This document shows positions 18,961 to 27,641 of a DNA stretch of 32,111 nucleotides, piece after piece. Source of the stretch: Chara braunii (Eukaryota; Streptophyta; Charophyceae; Charales; Characeae); the NCBI GenBank assembly GCA_003427395.1, contig BFEA01000025.1, positions 4,306,165-4,338,275 on the forward strand. Reading direction: 5' to 3'. The notes under the pieces were generated by a model. It saw nothing but the letters and a program-made list of their open reading frames with translations. It was not told where the DNA came from and searched no databases. Position 1 is the stretch's first letter. Each line of letters starts with the position of its first letter. The position numbers were made by a program, and so were the translations under genes.

Positions 18961-20391
18961 GTTCAGGGAGGCAAGAACTTTGACGGGAGGTAGAGGGAGG
19001 TGCCCGACATAAGAAGAAATACAGAACGAAACAGAAAAAAGTTCATCAAGGGTATAGGAGCTCAAATGTTATTATTACAGAGTGAATGAATGCTTGAAAA
19101 TCAGCTGGGTTTTGTAATAAATTGTCTCACATGATATATTCACAGTCCTACAACCGATTATGATGGACAAAATAGAAGCATTTTACTGCAAAATCCGGTG
19201 TGGAAACAGTATATTTGAAACACAGACCTTGAGTTATGCTCAATGAATGTAAACGGCCTGGCCACGCCTAACCCAGACAAAAGCCAGGGCATTTGGGACC
19301 AACTTAAAGGGGGTAGGCGATGTCGGTGCGAATACCCTTACAAGGGTATCCGCCCTGGTTTTTGCAAGCAACAGAAAATAAGTTTGGTTTAAAGTTTAAG
19401 TATACAATGGGCAAACTGAGATTTTCATCTTAACAGTATAGACAATCGTCCTCTTTTCTTGCTTTATACGAATCAGCCGAGAGAGTCACAACAGATTCTG
19501 AGAGGAAAAGTGGAATGGCAAGCTGACAGTCAATCCTCCGGATATGGAGCAATCAATGCTGGTCAGGGTTCCTTCGGCCATACGGAAGGAAGCGTGAGAG
19601 TGTTCACCATGTATCTCAATTTTTGACTTGCCGGTGGAACGGAACCGGACGGATGCTCCCCAGATGGATATGGAGCCAGGACCATAAGGACCTGTTTAAG
19701 AAAAGAAAAAAAAAAAAAAAAAGTATATCGTGCGAGGCGCGGCTGTGTCTGTAGTTTACATTGACTGAATGGCTGACTAGAGTAGAGAGTGTGTGGGCGC
19801 GCATGCTTAAGGGGCGCGTGATCTCTTTTTGTTGATGATTGAAGAGCCGACACAGTTGCCGATCAAATTTTTAGTTTGATTAAACTAAGATTAAAAGGTC
19901 GTCTGATGATTGGAATGTTTGAGCACGACATGTGTGTATGTCGGAGGACGGCGTCGACAACAATGTGTTTTAGAAACGTTTTGATAGATCTGCGTGTCAC
20001 GCAGTATCCGCTTATTTGGAAATCCACTAGTACTAGGCACGGTCTTGGGCCTAGCACTATTGGTTAAGGTCAGACTTTCACAGGAAGATTCAGGGATCGA
20101 GATCGACTCGGCCACGACTAAGGGGAATTGGAGCGGTGAGGAGAGACCAAGGGGGTTGGGAGCCTGGCGGGGCTATCCCTTTTGGTTTTGCCGTCGGCGG
20201 AGTCAGGGCAGCATTAGTGGACCCTTTTTCACGATTGTCGTTTTCTGACGATTAACTTTTTCTAAAGTATTATTATTTTTATGCTCTGGCGTTCTTTGAC
20301 TCAGACACAACGCCGAATTTAGGGCCGTCACGACAATCAACGACATTGAGCACGCGCCTCTTTTGGCGGGCCAGTTTGGGTTCAGATGTGT
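18961..20391. other. Non-coding stretch with dispersed palindrome and A tract
   Basis: No gene recognised. Contents are a 55-bp repeat copy at 19317-19372 (see separate entry) and a 17-base A run at 19706-19722 that could be a retroposon tail. No open frame resembles a known protein. Confidence 0.4.
19317..19372 (-). repeat. Dispersed ~52-bp repeat with near-perfect palindrome
   Basis: Read on the minus strand it contains ATACCCTTGTAAGGGTAT, an 8-bp stem with a 2-nt loop, followed by CCGACA and CGC. It aligns at about three quarters identity with 28535-28590 on the plus strand, including the flanks (TTGCAAA upstream, TTCG-CCGACA-CGC downstream). The two copies are inverted relative to each other about 9 kb apart. 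Confidence 0.7.
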
Positions 20392-20600
20392 TCGGAAAGC
20401 TGGTGAAGCTTCTTTATCCTGTTCGCCTTGAAAACACGGACCGAGTTCAATGTGCGTGTGAAGCGGCGAGTGATTAACCCACAAGGCGGAAGAAACCAGT
20501 GGAAGGGACCATCTGTGGGTGTCCGGTCTGTAGCCTGCAACCCCCTGTGAGGGGTTTGACTGTGAGCAACGCCCGGGCAAAGCGGTCCGGGGCACTGAGG
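20392..20600 (+). pseudogene. LSU (25S/28S) rRNA fragment, domain II, sense
   Basis: The plus strand matches eukaryotic nuclear LSU rRNA. CCTTGAAAACACGGACCGAG corresponds to the universal CTTGAAACACGGACCAAG. It is followed by the AACCC-AAGGCG-AAGAAA block and GGGTTTGACTGTGAGCA, in the same order as in plant and yeast LSU. Upstream AAAGCTGGTG-TTATCCTG also follows the LSU order. Indels and substitutions are numerous and the fragment is truncated, so it is a dispersed rDNA pseudogene piece. Confidence 0.82.
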
Positions 20601-20945
20601 GGAGGCCGCTGCAGCAACCGTTCATATGTGGAACCCTCTCCCACACCGGCTTTTCAAAGTTCTCATTTGAATATTTGCTACTACCACCAAGAGCTGCTCT
20701 AGGACCCGCTTCACGGGGCTTAGGCTGTCGGCTGCACAGCAAGCCTTGCGCCCTCTAGCCGTCGCGATGCCAAAAATCACCACCATAGCCGTGCATGGGC
20801 CGCACGCGTTAGTAACCAGCCACTGACGGGCTAGTGGATTCGGGTAGGTGAGTTGTTACACACTCAATAGCGAATTTCGACTTGTATGACGATCGCCCTG
20901 CTGTCTTTATCAACCCGTAGTCTTCGAGGTGTCCGGGCTAACGAT
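20601..20945 (-). pseudogene. LSU (25S/28S) rRNA fragment, antisense to the previous one
   Basis: Minus strand from about 20945: GACAGCAGGGCG-GTCATACAAGTCG, then GAGTGTGTAACAACTCACC, CCCGAATCCACTAGCCC, and near 20700 CTTGGTGGTAGTAGC, AAATATTC and GAGAACTTTGAA ending with GGTTCCACATATGAACGG. These are strongly conserved LSU blocks, in the right order, lying downstream in the molecule of the piece at 20392-20600. The sense fragment is immediately adjacent and points the other way, so the rDNA was inverted or joined. A 179-codon frame here is just rRNA translated. Confidence 0.9.
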
Positions 20946-21059
20946 CAGTCTGGCTCCTACTAAAACCAAGAAGAAGAATGAGGGAGACTGGCTTGACGAA
21001 GGAACAGAAGGAGACAATAAACCTGGACGCAGTTCACGCCAGGTACTTTCAATATTGGA
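20946..21059. other. Short spacer with 6-bp hairpin
   Basis: ACCTGG and CCAGGT flank a short loop around 21023-21046. Nothing else recognised before the ~180-bp array begins. Confidence 0.35.
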
Positions 21060-22060
21060 GATGGCGGAGAGCATGTCGAGCATGGTTGGAGGTAGATAAC
21101 TCGCCCGTTCCTTAGTCAAATCGGGCGAGTGAAAGGGTGGATCTGGGGTTTTTTACCCGGGCGAAATGATTGGCGAGGTCATTTTTTTAGTTAGTGAAGT
21201 CTATTTAGAGCTACTAAGGAAATTAGCCGCGTGGGGAGGTGTCGAGAGCTGGCTATGGCAAGGATAGGAAAATGTAGAGTTCACTCGATCATGCACGAAA
21301 TCGAGTGAACCAAAGGGCAAACTTGGGGTTTCGACGATGGGTGAACCCGAATTTGTGGTTAGAATAGGAGGAAAGTAAGTATAGGAAAAGTTATTAAGAG
21401 ATGGGCGTGCGTAGAGGCTATGGAGGGAGGAGAGGAGAAAGGGCATATTTCACTTGTTTGTGAATGGATTTGAGTAAGGAACGAGGCAATCCCGAGGTTT
21501 TGGCCCCGACCGATTCAAATGACGAGGTTAGATCTAGAAGAACGTTAGTGTAGACAAAGATAGGAAGAGATTGTAGTCTGCGAGAAGTGGCCGAGAAGGA
21601 GATGTGGCCAGGATGAGAGAAGCGGGAAAAGCGAAGCTCACACTATGCTTGACGAAACCATTAAAGTAAAGAGGCGCTTTGGGGGCTTTAAGGGCGAGCG
21701 ACCCCAAATCCGCAGGCAGATTACGACGAAAGTCGAGGGAAGAAGAGATGGAGTAGAAAAGGCACTGCGCGGAGGTGCAACGAGAAAGAGGATGTGGTGA
21801 GGTGAAAGAAGATATCTCGCTCGTCCCTTAGCAGAATCGAGCGAGTAAAGCGTTGATTATGGGGTTTTTTAGACGAGGCGAAGCTAATGGCGGTGTCAGA
21901 TGTCATGCAGGATAGACAGTATAACCGGTATCAATTGTATGGGCTGCACGGGGGCTATGAAAGAAAGCGGGGGATAATGACGAGATGGGCGTGGGCAGGA
22001 ACGAGAGATGAAAGAGAAAGGGAAGGAGCAGACACTTGCCTGTGAGTGAACCTGTCCCGA
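21060..22060. repeat. Diverged ~180-bp tandem array with covarying hairpins
   Basis: Six units begin near 21060, 21245, 21415, 21595, 21770 and 21980. Each has a purine-rich leader, a hairpin, then a GGGG-TTTTT type block and an ACGAGG word. Hairpin stems: ACTCGCCCG/CGGGCGAGT (21099-21130), GTTCACTCGA/TCGAGTGAAC (21279-21310), CTCGCTCG/CGAGCGAG (21816-21845). Aligned stem positions 2, 5 and 7 differ between units, and the partner base changes with them, so pairing is preserved. Units 3 and 4 have weak or lost stems. The period is close to nucleosome spacing, so a satellite is the plain alternative to an RNA-structure repeat. Confidence 0.72.
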
Positions 22061-22900
22061 TGTATCGACAAGAGTCTACGGGGTATAGGAGGGCGCGCGA
22101 GAGTGGCAAAACCATCGATAAAGAAAGCGTTACCAATCAAGGTGGTGATTGTGACTTCGATCGAGGAGTTTGTTTGCATACTGCCAGGACGTACGTACTT
22201 ACCTAGTCGAGGTGCTGGTCTGATTCATTAGAGGAGGGGCTCGTGCGTAACCGAGAGTTTGCTCATAGGTTCTTTTGAATTGGGCGACGGTGCTACTCTA
22301 CACGCCCGTCTTCGAAATCCTGCGACTGCTTGTCGTGCCTCCTAGTCCACGTCGTTGTAGTATAGTGGTAAGTATCTCTACGTGTAGCCTACTTGTCTTC
22401 CTTAGGCCGTTAGGATTGAGCGAGCCTAGCCGAAAGGGTCAGCTGGAGTAATAGGTGAGGGGTGGATCGAAAGAAGAAAAGGACAATGTTGGATGATGAG
22501 GGTAGTACCGTGGAGAGAGAGGGAAAGGACAAGCGAAGAAGAATGCATACCCGGCGGGCTGAGGCGACCATGCGGGATGAACCGAGAAGAGAGCGGCTGG
22601 AGGATTGACTTACCTGTGAACGGGTGAGGCGTTCATCCCATCGATCGAAGCAATAGGCCAGGGCACCGCTCAGTCCACCGAACGAAGTAGCAGCAAGAGA
22701 GTTGCAGGCTTGGGGGCTTACCTGTTAACCTGTATACCGCCCATCCGCGGTACGAGATCGTTAACAGCAAGCGGCAGTGGTTGGAGACTCACCTGTTAAC
22801 TGCTACTCTGCTCATCGGGTGTGCTGCTCAGCCTGAGGATCGAAGTAATACGAGTCGAACTGCGCGAGGGTGCTGGTCATTTCATTTGAGCAAAGGTAGC
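22035..22900. repeat. CTTACCTGT-type boxes each followed by a hairpin
   Basis: Boxes CTTGCCTG (22035), CTTACCTAG (22198), CTTACCTG (22608 and 22717) and CTCACCTG (22788) recur. Three are followed by clear hairpins: TGTC-CGAT/ATCG-ACA after the first, TGAACG/CGTTCA after the third, and a nested stem CTGTTAAC/GTTAACAG (22722-22729 with 22760-22767) enclosing TACCGC/GCGGTA after the fourth. On the minus strand the boxes read CAG/GTAAG, the 5' splice consensus. It may be a continuation of the array to the left with a changed unit, or repeated splice donors of a minus-strand transcript. Confidence 0.55.
22351..22375 (+). pseudogene. 5' half of plant-type tRNA-Asp(GTC)
   Basis: Twenty-five bases starting GTCGTTGTAGTATAGTGG match, as I recall it, the acceptor 5' strand, D arm and entry of the anticodon stem of plant nuclear tRNA-Asp. 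The match stops before the anticodon. What follows has no GTC anticodon in register, no B box and no pairing 3' acceptor strand, so it cannot be a working tRNA. It may be a tRNA half captured during reverse transcription or a truncated tRNA copy. Confidence 0.7.
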
Positions 22901-23335
22901 CAGGAGCCAGCAACAGGAGTTGCAAACTTATTTGTTGGCTGGTGTATGGCTCATTGTGTTGATTGACGCAGCTACAGGCAGGCCGTAAGATGGAGGTTTT
23001 GATTGCTGGCTGGTACACCATCCGTCTTATCGAGTTGAAGTATCGCAAGTCCAGCCGCGGGTTAGGCATGTACTTGGCCGTAACTTTGATCAGGCGCCTG
23101 GGGGAGTTGAGCCAAGGCTTCAGGGGGAAAGTGACCCGGCTACGCCAGCGGATTCTGCATTTAGGGAATGTGAACTATTTGAACACAACCCTTCTAGGAT
23201 GGGTAGCTGCAGTTTAGTCAGAGCTAGGGGCACTGTGACTGAGGGAGAGTGATCAAGCTGTGAAGGAAGGATATTGCTGCGAATTGAGAAGTTGTCAAGA
23301 AGTCCACAACTGGCAGTTTGACTTTGATTGACCAA
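22901..23335. other. Non-coding stretch, no gene recognised
   Basis: Only short overlapping frames (for example 22963-23217) without a recognisable family. No strong hairpin or tandem repeat seen. Confidence 0.35.
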
Positions 23336-23525
23336 GCTGCTGCGGACTTTGGCCATCATTGCGGGCCCCTCAGGCGCACGAAGATTGCAAGGCCCTCTCC
23401 TGGGAGATGGGTCAGTCCCTCTCTTGTATCTCGAGAGTCTAAACCCCCTCCTTATGCCCTTCTTAATCTCGGTCTAATCCCGTTTAGAGACGAAGGCGGC
23501 AGGCGAGATTGCAACTCGTAGGACC
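23336..23525 (+). repeat. ~190-bp repeat, inverted relative to 26835-27015
   Basis: Shared blocks in order: CTGCTGCG, TTTTGGCCATCATTG (one base differs), GGGCCC-TCAGGCG, AAGGCCCTCTC, TGTATCTCGAGAG, GAAGGCGGCAGGCG and a closing hairpin. That hairpin is CGAG/CTCG here and CGGG/CCCG in the other copy, with a 7-nt loop in both, so one pair changes on both sides together. Confidence 0.85.
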
Positions 23526-23974
23526 GTTGTTGAGTGCATCGGTCTCACACGGGGACCCTCCCGGCCGCGTCACGCAGGATTATGCAGGACTTGTCGCGGA
23601 GAGCGTTTGCCGCTCCGGCCGAGTGCGCCAGCCGTACCTCTCGCGAGCCCCTACGACAGGACAGGGTCACGCGAGGCACCGCTTACCTCCACCTGTGGGA
23701 GCTGTCACCATCCCTTAGGTGGGCGTATCCCTGCCGAGCTACTGAACCACATGCGAAAGCTTTTCGTATGCAATTGCAGAGGTGGCCCAGCTGAGGGCGT
23801 GACTCGTTCGCCGTAGCATAGGGGGTTACGCGCGGTCAAACGCCCAATAATCGAACCCGTACGCGAATCGTCGTACTGGGGGTGGCTGAAATCCCAAACA
23901 CGACTCGGCGTCGGGCGACTAGGACGCACTACTCACACCACACGTTACACCGCAACACTCACACCTACCATTAT
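23526..23974. other. GC-rich non-coding stretch
   Basis: No gene recognised. A 9-bp hairpin CATGCGAAA/TTTCGTATG (23750-23770) with a 3-nt loop is present. A GGGTTCGATTATT word on the minus strand near 23855 resembles a B box but has no A box upstream. Confidence 0.4.
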
Positions 23975-26830
23975 AACACGTGGAACACACACAAACAAAC
24001 ACCACAAACAACGCCACAACACAACAACTCCTAGTCCCTTCAGTATCCGACCCATAACTTTTAGTGCGAGAATCAGCGAGTGCCACGCGCATGGACTTAG
24101 TATAAGATCGCGCGGGCGTAGTGCCCACACATACCAATTCACTATGCAGCTCTACGCGAGTATCTGCGATGGCGACGCATTATGTGGTGCCCATACCCGA
24201 ATGGCCTCTTCGGAGCCATGGGGTTACTTCCGACGCTCAGGCGTTGGCTAAAGCGCGCGCTAAGGGGAGGTAACCCTTTAGTGGGCGCAAAACCGGCCTG
24301 AGGGCCTTTCCGTCTTCTGCACCCTGAGGTGCCCCAAAGGGTGCGGGGTAAGACGGTCCCTGGGGCGGGAAGGAAATTGGAGCGGTGGTGAGTTGTCTGG
24401 CGCATCACCAGTGGCATGCTAACCCTTCCGTCCGGAACCTTATCGTTCCACTAAAATAAACTCTAACAAGGAAAGGATACAAATACTTTTAGTATTATCA
24501 GAAAGGACACCATCGGGATTAGCCCTGCGGGGGTTTACCCGAATGTCTACTTGGATTATCACCTCAGCAGAATGGGGATAGCACAATCTCACTCAAACAC
24601 AAAGGTTGTGGGGTAGTTCACTCTCACGACAATTGTGTGGTCTGCCCATCTGAATCCACGCAATACCACTCAACATGAATCAATCGAGACTCTTCCATAC
24701 ATACCTGCAATCACACCACGATATCAAACAAACATCCACATACTACGCGGGGTCAACTCCAACCAACCTCTCCACTCATACCCCTTGCTTTAGCCAAACA
24801 AGCCCCAACCTCCAGCCAACCAACCATAATTAAGTACTCAGTACTTCTGTTAAATGACCATTCAATAAAGGTCTGGGTGAAACCTTAACAAAACAGATAA
24901 AATCACCAGGGCTAAAGCCTTTTTAGGCTGAGCATTGAGGGTGAATTGGGGTCGAGTCGTAGACCGACGAATCGGCAACCGACCTGTTATCAGTGATAAC
25001 AAAAGAATGATCCTTTTGACAATTTAGCTTGATCAGATCAAGCCTTCAAATGATAACACAGAAACCTGCATCACAGTACAGGCCAAAGGAACATACTACT
25101 TATGCCTGTGCCAAGGGGAGATCATTCCCCTTAGTCGTACTCTAGCTCCTCTAATAGTACCAATTAGTTGAACACCTCCTCTAATCAGTTAGGATCTGCT
25201 TCAATAACCCCCTCACTTATGGGATAGGATCAGACAAGGCCCTAACTTAAGGGTATGTCCAACCTACCTAAGTAAACAAGTAAAGGTACGCACAACTGGA
25301 CTGCCCTAACTTAAGGGTATGCCCAACTCCAGATAAACTCTAGTCATAAAGCATATGACCAGACCGCCCTAACTTAAGGGTACGCCTGGCTTCTGCTTGA
25401 ACTGACGACATGAAGCGTAAAGCTAGACTGCCCTAACTTAAAGGTATGCCTAGCCAGCTTTACACAAAGTTATATAGGGCATAGGATTAGACTGCCCCAA
25501 CTTAGGGGTGTGCCTAACCTGCCTAGAACAAGCACGAACGACGAATGGTCAGACCGCCCTAACTTAAGGGTACGTCTAACCTACAGAACAAGCCCAAACG
25601 ACGAATGGTCGGACCGCCCTNACTTAAGGNTACGTCCAACCTACATCACATCAACGACAGGAGCCTATCACCAGGCCGNCCTAACTTAAGGGTACNCCTG
25701 GCTGGCTTAAACNGTTATAGTTACATAAGACNGAATCTGCCTGAACAAGGTACAACGACATGTGACTAAGCCGCCCTAACTTAAGGGTACGCTTAGCCTC
25801 CGTAACGACAGATATATGAAAACAACCAGTAATACTTGCACAAACTTCATATGTTTCTCTCTTATTAGGCAGAGGATCAGACCTACCCAACTTAGGGAGA
25901 CATCCAATCCTGCCTTGTGTTTAGAAGGGAAAATAAAACAAATTTATACCAACTCTCTGACCCTTTGTCTTGTCATGAGCATAGGACCAAGACGCCCTAA
26001 CTTAAGGGTACGCTCAGCCTGCCCTGGTCACCTTCATTATATTCTTCATAGTTTTTTTTTCCTCTTCTTTTCTGCCTGACTTAGTGACCGACTTTCCCAA
26101 CTTAGGGTGCCCGGTCTGCCAGGTGATATAAATTCGTATAGTATGTATCCAAGTTGTATACTTTGGTTGACCTTTGTGTTCATGGTTTATGACTGAGCCG
26201 CCCTAACTTAAGGGTACGCTCAGCCTTATACCTGTGTCCCCCTCAGAAGAAAACATACATAGAACTGGGTCCACGCAACTTAGAGTATTCGCAGCTCTGT
26301 TTTCAGCAACCCATAAAAAGAAACACCAGGACTCTGAGCCTTCCCAACTTAGGGTGCCCGTCCTCCTGTTCAGAAACCCCAGAAAAAAAACAGCGACCGG
26401 TCCGTCCAACTTAGGATAGGCCCAACCCTCAAAATCATTCATTCAGCCCAGCAAACATGAATAAAACACAGCACTGAGCCCACATCAACTTAGAGGAGCT
26501 CAGCCTTTGGTTGACCCAGTCAACGCATACATAACACCTTCCTCCCACCTTCCCCTTGTTCCTTCTGTTTAAATTCGCTCAACTTATCTGAATACTCGCA
26601 CATACTTGTTCGTTTATCCTTTCGCAATGCATGTCCTGACATACATAGCAAAACAAAAAGTAATAGCCTTCCATATACATCTTCAGTTACCCGGGGGATA
26701 GCAAGTAGGGGAAGGGATTACACGCGTCAGACGAAGTTATACCTGAAGTTCCCTGCCTCCAGAACCCCGCCTGGGCCCCGGCAGAGCTCCCGCAATCGGT
26801 GGGGCAACCTCCCACAGAGGCCTTGGCGCG
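23975..26830 (+). repeat. Left arm of giant diverged inverted repeat
   Basis: Its reverse complement aligns colinearly with 28580-31780. Anchors: CTAGGAGTTGTTGTGTTG (left, minus strand, about 24020) against CTAGGATTGTTGTGTTG (about 31728); AAGTACTGAGTACTT (24835-24849) against GGTACTGAGTACTTT (30900-30914); TTATTGAATGGTCATTTAAC in both (24850-24870 and about 30880-30899); GGGTCAACCAAAGGCTG (26500-26520 and 28921-28938); CACCGATTGCGGGA (26790-26805 and 28609-28622). Identity varies from about 55 to 85 per cent by eye. No protein gene lies in the arm. Confidence 0.92.
25205..26500 (+). repeat. Left hairpin array: ~17 units with conserved apex
   Basis: The apex CGCCCTAACTTAAGGGTACG (inner stem CCCT/AGGG) recurs at 25239, 25303, 25366, 25430, 25494, 25556, 25616, 25678, 25773, 25994 and 26200. 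Shorter variants containing CCCAACTTAGGG lie at 25885, 26094, 26341, 26404 and others. Spacing is 60-100 bp or more. Around each apex an outer stem differs between units but stays paired: GGTCAGAC/GTCTAACC (25556 unit), GGTCGGAC/GTCCAACC (25616), CCAGG/CCTGG (25678), CTAAGC/GCTTAG (25773), CTGAGC/GCTCAG (26200), GCTAG/CTAGC (25430), AGGAC/GTCCT (26341), TGAGC/GCTCA (26478). Linkers between units are not conserved. Six N bases fall in the array. Confidence 0.9.
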
Positions 26831-26834
26831 GATT

Positions 26835-27015
26835 ACGGGTTTCAATCCCGCCTGCCGCCTTCCTCTCGTAACCTCATACTAGACTTAGAGTGAGAAAGAT
26901 AGAAGCATAAATGATCAGTCTCTCGAGATACAGGGGAGGGTCAACTCAACTCACAATGAGAGGGCCTTGAAGTCTGGATTCGCCTGAGGGCCCCACAATG
27001 ATGGCCAAAACGCAG
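26835..27015 (-). repeat. Second copy of ~190-bp repeat, inverted
   Basis: Minus-strand counterpart of 23336-23525. It abuts the inner end of the left inverted arm, so the left arm is itself flanked by inverted copies of this repeat, with about 450 bp of extra sequence on the outer side. The hairpin CGGGTTTCAATCCCG has a T-arm-like 7-nt loop, but no complete tRNA could be folded around it. Confidence 0.85.
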
Positions 27016-27396
27016 CAGACGGTACTCAACTTACTTGACACAGGCCGAATACCAGCCTCCGACAGCCCTCCAAGTTGCAGCAGCAGCCCTGCCGTAAAGA
27101 AGAACAACTACGGTACACTGATGCAGCAGTCCCACAACAGCCCAATACGAGTTCCACCAATCCACAGTCCGCAACTGCAGTCTCTCGAAAGTAATGATAC
27201 TGTTACCATAGTAGCCGTGTTCTATGTGCACAGCAGCAGTCCACAGTGGGGGACCGCGCTCTATCCTGCAATAGTGCCTTTCGCAGTGTTGCACTCTCCT
27301 GCATTACCTCCTTCTGGCATCGCTGCCTACTACATAGTAGTAGCACACTGCCTCACAGTCGTGTACTAACTCTTCTCGCGACTCCGCTGAGGGTGA
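27016..27396 (+). other. Loop region, unassigned open frame
   Basis: A 123-codon plus-strand frame (26998-27369) starts inside the ~190-bp repeat and is Ser/Pro/Gln-rich, resembling no family. Nothing else recognised. Confidence 0.3.

Positions 27397-27453
<57 letters not shown>
27397..27453. repeat. (CT)n microsatellite
   Basis: About 57 bp of pure CT in the loop of the inverted repeat. Frames through it are artefacts. Confidence 0.97.
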
Positions 27454-27459
<6 letters not shown>

Positions 27460-27544
27460 CTCATAGCGCGGTGCCTAGCGGTATGGTCGGGCGGGAGCGC
27501 AGCAGCGACAGCCCGTGTCATGCCACTACTAAAGACACGTCGGG

Positions 27545-27641
27545 CTGCTTCCCTACTTTATGCATGTCACGTTCATCCTTGCGCAGGGGTCATGCTAATC
27601 TTCTCTGTATCTTTCCAATTTTAACGGATGTCCCGAAGGAC
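27545..27641 (-). pseudogene. U6 snRNA-like sequence
   Basis: U6 is the catalytic RNA of the spliceosome. The minus strand starts with GTCCTTCGGGAC, a 5' stem-loop with a UUCG loop, then ATCCGTTAAAATTGGAAAG, ATACAGAGAAG (the ACAGAGA box that pairs with the 5' splice site), ATTAGCATG (AGC triad) and CCCCTGCGCAAGGATGA of the internal stem-loop. The match to plant U6 is nearly base for base to this point. After it an extra ACGTGA appears, the 3' part only loosely resembles U6, and no terminal T run follows. Upstream I see no TATA box or plant USE element at the usual spacing. It is most likely a U6 pseudogene. A divergent but working copy is less likely. Confidence 0.9.

Noticed and set aside
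20203-20742. 179-codon minus-strand protein
   Set aside because: Its N-terminal part is translated LSU rRNA (the AAATATTC and AGAACTTTGAA block). The rest is the antisense of another rRNA piece.
22351-22425. Functional tRNA-Asp gene
   Set aside because: No anticodon in register, no B box and no pairing acceptor 3' strand.
25239-26216. Plant telomere repeats (CCCTAA words)
   Set aside because: CCCTAA occurs once per 60-100 bp unit inside a hairpin, never in tandem.
25205-26500. CRISPR-like array (repeats with variable spacers)
   Set aside because: The setting is eukaryotic. Unit spacing is irregular, the variable parts are complementary flanks rather than unrelated spacers, and no cas gene is present.
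26840-26856. tRNA T arm in the ~190-bp repeat
   Set aside because: The 7-nt loop and stem resemble a T arm, but no A box or acceptor can be placed around it.
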